DNA of 64,000 nt from CAWIOX01 sp963837775. Lineage in GTDB: Bacteria; Pseudomonadota; Gammaproteobacteria; Burkholderiales; Burkholderiaceae_D. Both the position numbers and the translations under genes were made by a program. Positions 57,422 to 64,000 of this stretch are shown here, piece by piece; positions within the stretch are counted from its first letter, which is position 1, and each line of letters starts with the position of its first letter. Below the pieces are notes generated by a model. It ran no database searches, had not been told where the DNA came from, and saw nothing but the letters and a program-made list of their open reading frames with translations. Location of the stretch: contig CAWIOX010000030.1 of the NCBI GenBank assembly GCA_963837775.1, forward strand, positions 310,001 to 374,000, in the 5' to 3' direction.

Positions 57422-60277
57422 ATGCATAATTTAGAGAACGCTGTCGTTGCTTTGGCGATACCGCAAGACATTTCAACAGAAGTCTTGATTGAGAAATATG
57501 CCAAAGGCGATGAAACCTGCGCTGCTGAAGTATTGATGCGGGTGGCGAAAGCTTTGGCTGAAGTCGAGCCGACAAAACATCGCAAGCAGCATGCAGAATC
57601 GTTCTTATGGGCGATGCAAAATGGTTTCATACCGGCTGGTCGAGTGGCCAGTGCTGCGGGTACTGGTTTGCAGACAACCCTGATCAATTGTTTTGTGCAG
57701 CCGGTGGGCGATTCAATTACGGAGAGTGCGCAAGGTAAACCAGGTATTTACACCGCACTGGCGCAGGCGGCTGAGACCATGCGCCGGGGTGGCGGTGTTG
57801 GTTACAATTTTTCTGCCATTCGTCCGAAAGGCGCGATGGTCAAGGGCACAGGCAGCAGTGCTTCCGGTCCGATTTCGTATATGAAAGTATTTGACCGTTC
57901 GTGTGAAACAGTTGAGTCCGCCGGTGCCCGTCGCGGCGCGCAAATGGCAGTGATCAATATCGAGCATCCGGACATACTCGACTTCATCACGGTCAAACAA
58001 GAGCGTGGCCAGCTGAATAATTTCAATATCTCGGTCGGCGTAACGGATGCGTTCATGCGTGCGGTGGACGCGGATCAGTTGTTCGAGTTGGCGCACGCTG
58101 CCGAGCCAAATGCAGAAATCAAGGCGACTGGCGCATACCATCGCGATGATGGCAAATGGGTATACCGGGAAGTTCTGGCCAGGGATGTCTGGGACTTGAT
58201 CATGAAGAGCACCTATGCAGCGGCTGAACCAGGTGTTTTGTATCTCGATCGCATCAATCAGGAAAACAACCTCGCTTATTGCGAAGTCATTGAAGCCACC
58301 AATCCGTGCGGTGAACAGCCGTTGCCGGATTATGGTTGTTGCTGCCTTGGCAGCCTGAATCTGACGGCCTATGTGACAGCCCCATTCAGTGCAGAATCCG
58401 CGTTCGATTTTGACTTGATGTCTCAGGTAACCAAAGTAGCGGTACGGATGCTCGATAATGTGCTGACTGCTACCAAGTGGCCGCTGGAGGAGCAATCGAA
58501 AGAAGCGTCGGCCAAACGCCGTCTGGGCCTCGGATTCACCGGCCTGGGTGATGCGCTGATCATGCTGGGTGTGCGTTACGATTCCGAGCAAGGGCGTGAA
58601 CTGGCGGTGAAAATTGCGTGCATGATGCGCGATGCTGCCTATTCCGGTTCGGTGGATCTGGCCAAGGAGCGCGGTGCATTCCCGCTGCTGGATACTGAGC
58701 GTTATTTGCAGGGCGGCTTTGCCTCGCGACTGCCTGATGCACTAAAAGAACAGATACGTGTGCATGGCATCCGGAACTCGCATCTGACCTCGATTGCACC
58801 TACCGGCACGATTTCGTTGGCCTTTGCCGACAATGCGTCGAACGGCATCGAACCGGCATTTTCCTGGTTCTACAACCGCATGAAGCGCATGCCGGACGGC
58901 AGCAAGAAGGATTATACGGTGGAGGACCATGCGTACCGGATGTACCGCGCACTGGGACACGACACCAGCAAATTGCCGGAAGCCTTTGTGTCGGCGCTGG
59001 AAATATCCGCCACCGACCACATGCTGATGGTGGCCGCCGTGGCACCGTATGTCGATGCCGCGATCTCCAAGACGGTGAATGTGCCGGAAGATTATCCCTA
59101 CAACGATTTCAAGAATCTGTATATGGAAGCATGGCGCAAGGGCCTCAAGGGGATAACCACTTATCGCCCGAATAGCGTGCTGGGTGCCGTATTGTCGGTA
59201 CCGGCGGCCGCTCCGGAAGTGGCCGGCAACCCGCAAACCATGACGCTGTCGGAGCAGGACAAGCGCCTGGTGTTGACCGAAGTCACGATGTCGCCGCCGC
59301 TGGCATCGCTGCGTTGGCCGTCGCGTCCCGGCTTGCCGGCCGGCGCGTCGGGCTGGGTCAGTGAAACCATCGCCAGCCCGCAAGGCGATTTTGCAGTGGT
59401 TGTTTCGGATAAGGATGGCGTGCCTTTTGAAGTATGGGTGCTGGGCGGGCAACCGCCGCGCGGCCTGGATGCGATTGCCAAGACACTGTCGACCGACATG
59501 CGGGCCAATGACCGGGGCTGGTTGCGCAAGAAGTTCTCGATGCTGGCCCATGCGTATGGCGACCCATTCGAGATGCAGATGCCGCCCAATGGTGAACGTG
59601 TGCAAGTACCGAGCGCGACGGCAGCTCTGGCCAAGTTGATCGAATGGCGTTACCAGCAGCTGGGTGCGCTGGACTCCAAGCCGAATGAGCCGACCCCGGT
59701 ACTCAATGCCCTGTTTGCATCGCAAGAGCCGAAAACCGGCACCGATGGCACGCTGGCTTGGGTGGCCGATGTGCGTAATCCATCTACCGAAGATGATTTC
59801 GTGCTGATGCTGAAAGAGCTGCAAATGCCGGATGGCAGCAGAAGGCCCTACAGCATGTGGCTGACCGGCGGTCATCCACGGGCGCTGGACGGCTTGTGCA
59901 AGTTGCTCAGCCTGGATATGCGGGTCATTGACCCAGCCTGGATCGGCATGAAACTGCGCAAGCTGTTGAATTACGCCGAGCCGCGCGGCGATTTCCTGGC
60001 GCGCGTTCCTGGCAGCGAAAAGCAGGCCAGTTATCCATCCACCGTGGCGTATATTGCGCAACTGGTGATTCATCGTTACGCGATGCTGGGTATCCTGACT
60101 AAAGAAGGCTTGCCGATCAATGCGATGGGTGTCGTGATGGCGGAACCGACCCATCCGGCTATCGCCAGCGCAACACTGGCCGGAAAATTGTGCCGCGAGT
60201 GCGGCAACAGCACTGTCATCAAAAAAGATGGATGTGATTTTTGTACTGCCTGCGGCGCTATCGGCAGCTGCGGTTGA
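57422..60277 (+). CDS. nrdJ: Class II (adenosylcobalamin-dependent) ribonucleotide reductase
   Basis: Reduces ribonucleotides to deoxyribonucleotides with adenosylcobalamin as radical source, so works with or without oxygen. The start at 57422 (MHNLENAVVALAIPQDISTE) is preferred because GAGGA precedes it and because the longer frame begins inside the palindrome. The 951-residue protein has INCFVQPVGDSI, RRGGGVGYNFSAIRPKGA, the radical-loop region EATNPCGEQPLPDYG, and IAPTGTISL. The C-terminal third contains two TSCPD-like segments and ends with a zinc-ribbon-like tail (CRECGNSTVIKKDGCDFC and CGAIGSCG) that supplies redox Cys. NrdR in this window would be its repressor. I did not find a cobalamin riboswitch or clear NrdR boxes. 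A terminator follows. Confidence 0.95.
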   Translation: MHNLENAVVALAIPQDISTEVLIEKYAKGDETCAAEVLMRVAKALAEVEPTKHRKQHAESFLWAMQNGFIPAGRVASAAGTGLQTTLINCFVQPVGDSITESAQGKPGIYTALAQAAETMRRGGGVGYNFSAIRPKGAMVKGTGSSASGPISYMKVFDRSCETVESAGARRGAQMAVINIEHPDILDFITVKQERGQLNNFNISVGVTDAFMRAVDADQLFELAHAAEPNAEIKATGAYHRDDGKWVYREVLARDVWDLIMKSTYAAAEPGVLYLDRINQENNLAYCEVIEATNPCGEQPLPDYGCCCLGSLNLTAYVTAPFSAESAFDFDLMSQVTKVAVRMLDNVLTATKWPLEEQSKEASAKRRLGLGFTGLGDALIMLGVRYDSEQGRELAVKIACMMRDAAYSGSVDLAKERGAFPLLDTERYLQGGFASRLPDALKEQIRVHGIRNSHLTSIAPTGTISLAFADNASNGIEPAFSWFYNRMKRMPDGSKKDYTVEDHAYRMYRALGHDTSKLPEAFVSALEISATDHMLMVAAVAPYVDAAISKTVNVPEDYPYNDFKNLYMEAWRKGLKGITTYRPNSVLGAVLSVPAAAPEVAGNPQTMTLSEQDKRLVLTEVTMSPPLASLRWPSRPGLPAGASGWVSETIASPQGDFAVVVSDKDGVPFEVWVLGGQPPRGLDAIAKTLSTDMRANDRGWLRKKFSMLAHAYGDPFEMQMPPNGERVQVPSATAALAKLIEWRYQQLGALDSKPNEPTPVLNALFASQEPKTGTDGTLAWVADVRNPSTEDDFVLMLKELQMPDGSRRPYSMWLTGGHPRALDGLCKLLSLDMRVIDPAWIGMKLRKLLNYAEPRGDFLARVPGSEKQASYPSTVAYIAQLVIHRYAMLGILTKEGLPINAMGVVMAEPTHPAIASATLAGKLCRECGNSTVIKKDGCDFCTACGAIGSCG

Positions 60278-60287
60278 ATTGAAATCG

Positions 60288-60324
60288 CCGTAAGTCCGTA
60301 TTTGTGTGGGCTTACGGTTTTTTT
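60288..60324 (+). terminator. Terminator of nrdJ
   Basis: Stem CCGTAAG..CC / GG..CTTACGG with a loop of about 11 nt and a run of seven T, 11 bp after the stop. Confidence 0.85.
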
Positions 60325-60387
60325 ATCTACAGCAGGAAATCCGGCGGAGATGGTGTTCGGAGTACGCCAAATTTGCCAGGCGCAGGA

Positions 60388-61269
60388 TTATTGGGCAAGG
60401 GGGCTGCTCAGACGAGTTTTTTTATCATATTCATCCCCCATCATTTCACCCAGGCGAACCGGACCCGCCGGCGTCCACGCGGGATTGAAGTTCAGCGTTT
60501 TATCCGGAAACAACATGACAATTGTTGATCCAAGCAGAAATCGACCCATTTCATCGCCTTTTTTCAGCACCACTTGCTGCTGATCGTAATGCCATTCGCG
60601 AATTTGGCCGGTACGTGGCGGGTTCACGACACCATGCCAGACAGTGGCCATGCTGCCGACGATGGTGGCGCCTACCAGTGTCAATGCGAAAGGTCCTTGC
60701 TCCGAATCGAATATGCAGACCACGCGTTCATTCCGGGCAAACAGGCCCGGTACGCCGCGCGCAGTGGTCGGATTGACCGAAAAGAGCGCGCCGGGTACAT
60801 AGATCATGCGCGTCAGACGGCCATCGCACGGCATATGGATCCGATGGTAATCCTTCGGGCTGAGGTAGATGGTGGCAAAGCTGCCGTTCTCAAATTGCGC
60901 CGCCAGATCACGGTCGCCACCGAGCAGGGCGGCAGTGGAGTAACTGTGGCCTTTCGCCTGGAAAATCTGGTCACGCTCAATTGCGCCGAACTGGCTGATG
61001 GCGCCGTCAACCGGGCAAATGAAATCAGCCTGTGCCAAGGGACGCGCGTCGCTGCGCAGGGCGCGCGTGAAAAATTCATTGAAACTCGCATAATGCCGTA
61101 TGTCAGGATTAGCCGCCTCCTCCATATTGACCTGGTAGCGCGCGACGAACCAGCGGATGACGCTCGTCGTTAAGCTGCCGGCTTTGGCATTGGCGAACTT
61201 GCCGGCCAGGGCTGTGATTGCCTGCTTCGGCATCAGGTATTGCGGTAGCACTGCGAATTTATCGGACAC
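60388..61269 (-). CDS. psd: Phosphatidylserine decarboxylase proenzyme
   Basis: Makes phosphatidylethanolamine from phosphatidylserine at the inner membrane. The 293-residue proenzyme carries the self-cleavage motif LLGSTIVMLF: cleavage between Gly and Ser (LGST, about residue 253) makes the pyruvoyl cofactor. Other conserved parts are YASFNEFFTRAL, PVDGAISQFG, YLSPKDYHRIHMP and TVWHGVVNPPR. The length fits the short bacterial (E. coli-type) form. The gene is convergent with nrdJ and divergent from the binding-protein gene to the right. Confidence 0.96.
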   Translation of the reverse strand: MSDKFAVLPQYLMPKQAITALAGKFANAKAGSLTTSVIRWFVARYQVNMEEAANPDIRHYASFNEFFTRALRSDARPLAQADFICPVDGAISQFGAIERDQIFQAKGHSYSTAALLGGDRDLAAQFENGSFATIYLSPKDYHRIHMPCDGRLTRMIYVPGALFSVNPTTARGVPGLFARNERVVCIFDSEQGPFALTLVGATIVGSMATVWHGVVNPPRTGQIREWHYDQQQVVLKKGDEMGRFLLGSTIVMLFPDKTLNFNPAWTPAGPVRLGEMMGDEYDKKTRLSSPLAQ

Positions 61270-61539
61270 GATGAATAGTTATTGTAAAGAGATAGCGGAT
61301 TGTACCGATGTACTGAAGATTGAGGTACCGCTGTGAATGCAGCAGATGCGAGTAAGGTGCGGTTTCGAATCGCTCAATCTCTGCCGGTACGCGCAATGCA
61401 ATAGTCTGATCGCTGATGTGTTTGCAATCATCAAGGATATCCATGGTCGTTGAGCATTGCCGTTTGACACGGGCAACAACGTCGAAGATACTTCGGGGCC
61501 ATATTGCAGACTAGCTTACCCCCTAAGCATCCTGAGACC

Positions 61540-62370
61540 ATGAAACGATTGTTCGTACTATTACTCGCAGTCGGCGCTCTATTGAGTCCACGTGCATGGG
61601 CCCAGGAAGTAATGAGCATCGGTATCGTGCCCTATTTGACGACGAATGTTCTGATGACGCTGTTCAAGCCGCTGCGCAGGCACCTTGAACAGGATATCGG
61701 CCGCAGCTTCGATCTGTACACGTCGCCGGATGTACGCACCTTTGTCTCGCGCACGCGCAAGCCTGATTTTGATCTCGTCATCACAGCGGCGCACATGTCC
61801 CGTCTGGCGCAGCAGGATGGCGGCTACCAGCCGCTGGTGCGTTTCAACGGCCCGCTGCGCGCTGCTATCGTGACGGGGCTCAATGCCGGCAAGATCAATC
61901 GCCTTGAAGACTTGCGCGGCAAAAGCATTGCCATCACCGATCGCTCGATTCTGGTGAATATTGCCATGCTAAAAATACTGTCCGACATCGGCATTTCCGA
62001 CACGGATGTGAAGTTCGTACCGGTCAACTCGCAAAACGCGGGGATTCTGGCCGTAGCGCGCGGTGACGCCGATGCGGCGATCATTGCCCACTTCACCCTC
62101 GACCAGATTCCACCGGAGCAGCGTGATGGTGTACGCGTCATCTATACCTCGACCGATCTGCCCAACGTGATGATTCTGGCAAAAAAAGGCATGAGGCCGG
62201 AACTTGCCGATCAACTGCGCAACTCCCTGCTGCACCTGCCTGATACTGCCGGCGGCAAGGAATTTTTGCAGAAAAGCCGGTTCATCGGCGTCCAGGCGGT
62301 AGACGAAGTCTTCATGAAGTCGCTCGATCCCTTGATGCCGGAAACGCGCAAGCAACTCAACCCAGGCTAA
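61540..62370 (+). CDS. PhnD-like periplasmic substrate-binding protein
   Basis: A 276-residue periplasmic protein of the phosphate/phosphonate (PhnD, PF12974) class. The start at 61540 (MKRLFVLLLAVGALLSPRAW then AQEVM) gives a clear signal peptide with AWAQ cleavage; the longer frame adds no sense. The mature part begins MSIGIVPYLTTNVLMTLFKP and includes DLVITAAHMSRLAQQDGGYQ, DLRGKSIAITDRSI, GDADAAIIAHFTLDQIP and VMILAKKGM. No ABC permease or ATPase adjoins. The next gene, a membrane PAS sensor, starts 3 bp after the stop, so this protein is likely its ligand-sensing partner rather than an importer subunit. Confidence 0.88.
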   Translation: MKRLFVLLLAVGALLSPRAWAQEVMSIGIVPYLTTNVLMTLFKPLRRHLEQDIGRSFDLYTSPDVRTFVSRTRKPDFDLVITAAHMSRLAQQDGGYQPLVRFNGPLRAAIVTGLNAGKINRLEDLRGKSIAITDRSILVNIAMLKILSDIGISDTDVKFVPVNSQNAGILAVARGDADAAIIAHFTLDQIPPEQRDGVRVIYTSTDLPNVMILAKKGMRPELADQLRNSLLHLPDTAGGKEFLQKSRFIGVQAVDEVFMKSLDPLMPETRKQLNPG

Positions 62371-62373
62371 GCG

Positions 62374-64000
62374 ATGCGTCTGCCTGTACTCTCAATGCGC
62401 TGGAAGTTGGTGCTGGCCAGCGCGCTGGTTGAAATCATCATGTTTACTGCCTTGGTCTTGAACAGCACGCGCCTGATCGATGACAGCCTGCAGCAACAAG
62501 CCGGTGTGCGATTATCGGAAGTCGCCGGATTGCTCAATACCTCGATTGCCCCCTCAATGGCGGCGCAGGATTACGCGCCGATCGCCGATGTATTCCGCGC
62601 CAGTCGACGCCAGGAAGGCATCCAGTATTTTGTGCTGACCGACAAGAACGGCCGTATCCTGCTTGCCGATGGCTGGAGTGCTGCAACGCCTCTGCCGCCG
62701 GTGCAGCAGCAAATGGATATCCACAACATCCACCAGCGCTTTGATACCAGTATTCCGATCATGCTTGCTGAACAGACCTACGGCCAGCTGCACTACGGAA
62801 TATCAACCCGCTTCTTTATCGAAGCGCGCAATCATCTTATTCGCCAAAGCTTTTTTATCGCGGCCGTCGAAGTTGCGCTGTCGATCCTGCTGCTGGCCTT
62901 ACTCGGCATCTGGATTACCCGCCACCTGACGCAACTGCGCAATGCCAGCCAGTCGGTTGCCGAGGGACGCTACGACATTCATTTGCCGGTCGCGACCCGC
63001 GATGAAGTCGGATTGCTCGCTGCAACCTTCAATAATATGGCAGAGCGGATTCGATCTCAGGTAAATGAACTGCGGGAATCGGAGGCACGTTTTCGCAGCC
63101 TGGCCGAGCTTTCGTCGGACTGGTACTGGGAGCAGGATGCCGACTTTCGCTTCGTCCACCACAATTCCGGAGGTCATGCCGCATCCCAAATCAATCCATC
63201 ACGTCAGCTCCAGGGCAAGTGCCGCTGGGAACTGGAGACCACGCTGACAGCGGCTGAAATGGACGCCCATCGTGCGCTGTACCAGGCACACCAATCATTT
63301 CGCGAATTCGAATACGGTACCAAATACCTGGACGGCCAGATGCGTTATTTTTCAGTCAGTGGCGAGCCTATATTTGATGAACGCGGCATGTTTACCGGTT
63401 ATCGGGGTACTGCCAAGGACACCACCGCACGCAAAGAGGCGGAAACCCGACTGCGGGAAAGTGAGCAGAAACTGTTCAATATTCTGGAAAGCGTCGAGGC
63501 GTATATATACATCAAGGATGCGGATTACCATTATCAGTTTGCCAACCGTCATGTGCGCGAGCTGTTCGGCGCTTCGATGGAGGGAATCATCGGACACCCT
63601 GATGAGGATTTCTTCGACCCGGCGACGGCTGCCAACTTGCGTGAAAACGACCGTCGGGTGCTGGAGGGTGGCGAGACCTTGCGCACCGAGGAGAGCAATG
63701 TCGTTGCAGCTACCGGCGAGCGCCATACCTATTGGTCGATCAAGCTGCCGCTGCGTGATGCCGAAGGCAATATCTATGGGCTGTGCGGTATCTCGACTGA
63801 CATCAGCGAACGTATCCAGGCCGAGGCTGCCTTGCGCATTGCTGCTATCGTCTTTGAGTCGCAGGAAGGCATGGTCATTACCGATGCTGCAAACAAGATC
63901 CTGCAGGTGAACCGGACTTTTACCGAGATCACCGGTTACAGCGCTGACGAAGTGTTGGGGAAAAAGCCGAGCCTGCTTGGGTCGGGGCGTCACGATGCGG
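62374..64000 (+). CDS. Membrane HAMP/PAS sensor protein, C-terminus cut by window edge
   Basis: An open frame of 542 residues that continues past the right edge. A first membrane helix (KLVLASALVEIIMFTALVLN, residues 11-30), a periplasmic domain of about 130 residues and a second helix (FFIAAVEVALSILLLALLGI) are followed by a HAMP linker (HLTQLRNASQSVAEGRYDIH) and at least three PAS domains (starting near 233, 363 and 490: LAELSSDWYWEQDADFRFVH; ILESVEAYIYIKDADYHYQF; VFESQEGMVITDAANKILQV). The output domain is not in the window; GGDEF-EAL or kinase is typical. It is translationally close to the PhnD-like gene, which suggests a binding protein-sensor pair. Confidence 0.88.
   Translation, partial: MRLPVLSMRWKLVLASALVEIIMFTALVLNSTRLIDDSLQQQAGVRLSEVAGLLNTSIAPSMAAQDYAPIADVFRASRRQEGIQYFVLTDKNGRILLADGWSAATPLPPVQQQMDIHNIHQRFDTSIPIMLAEQTYGQLHYGISTRFFIEARNHLIRQSFFIAAVEVALSILLLALLGIWITRHLTQLRNASQSVAEGRYDIHLPVATRDEVGLLAATFNNMAERIRSQVNELRESEARFRSLAELSSDWYWEQDADFRFVHHNSGGHAASQINPSRQLQGKCRWELETTLTAAEMDAHRALYQAHQSFREFEYGTKYLDGQMRYFSVSGEPIFDERGMFTGYRGTAKDTTARKEAETRLRESEQKLFNILESVEAYIYIKDADYHYQFANRHVRELFGASMEGIIGHPDEDFFDPATAANLRENDRRVLEGGETLRTEESNVVAATGERHTYWSIKLPLRDAEGNIYGLCGISTDISERIQAEAALRIAAIVFESQEGMVITDAANKILQVNRTFTEITGYSADEVLGKKPSLLGSGRHDA

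Overview
The window reads as a chromosome segment of a betaproteobacterium, most likely order Burkholderiales, family Oxalobacteraceae (Herminiimonas/Janthinobacterium-like). This rests on the gene repertoire (phasin plus BktB-type thiolase, gcvTHP under a tandem glycine riboswitch, glyA under a ZTP riboswitch, RibBX-type ribB, class II NrdJ) and protein-level resemblance; no database search was possible. No phage, CRISPR array or intact insertion sequence was seen.

Layout. 1-4.1 kb: class I fumarate hydratase (cut by the left edge), a YqhA-family membrane protein and acetyl-CoA synthetase acs. 4.3-12.2 kb: tRNA-Ser, a LivK-type binding protein, a DUF349 gene and an iron-type ABC importer (fbpC, fbpB). 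12.3-14.4 kb: ZTP riboswitch, glyA and nrdR. 14.8-23 kb: a minor-pilin cluster pilV-pilW-pilX-pilY1-pilE-fimT. 23-25 kb: ribD and ribE. 25-34 kb, minus strand: an acetate uptake and signalling island with a DUF294 nucleotidyltransferase, a receptor-like pseudokinase fused to a DnaQ-type exonuclease, a lone receiver, a symporter-histidine kinase, a small membrane protein, then actP and a DUF485 protein. 34.5-39 kb: ribB(X), ribH, nusB, an aminotransferase and a methyltransferase. 39-40.3 kb: thiolase. 41-47.7 kb: a GYD protein, glycine riboswitch, gcvT-gcvH-gcvP and ltaE. 48-53 kb: phasin, glycine-zipper protein, lysS, a HAD phosphatase and prfB with its programmed frameshift. 53-57 kb: tRNA-Pro, tRNA-Arg and small stress genes (universal stress protein, rhodanese lipoprotein, HPF-like protein, HTH protein, HMA protein). 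57.4-64 kb: nrdJ, psd, a PhnD-like binding protein and a PAS/HAMP sensor cut by the right edge.

Themes. One-carbon and glycine metabolism (glyA, gcvTHP, ltaE) is governed by two riboswitches. Acetate metabolism is represented by acs, actP and a transporter-linked two-component system. Riboflavin genes lie in two blocks (ribD-ribE, ribBX-ribH), and ribonucleotide reduction is represented by nrdR and nrdJ.

Two patterns cut across the genes. First, a dispersed intergenic repeat of about 90 bp occurs six times, roughly every 7-10 kb, in both orientations, with conserved arms and core. Second, almost all single-base frameshifts fall between about 6.2 and 23 kb, breaking livK, the DUF349 gene, fbpB, pilV, pilW, pilX, pilY1 and fimT while fbpC, glyA, nrdR and pilE stay open. 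This may be decay or local sequencing error. The best candidates for new biology are the repeat family, the pseudokinase-exonuclease fusion in the acetate island, and a perfect TA-flanked palindrome just upstream of nrdJ.
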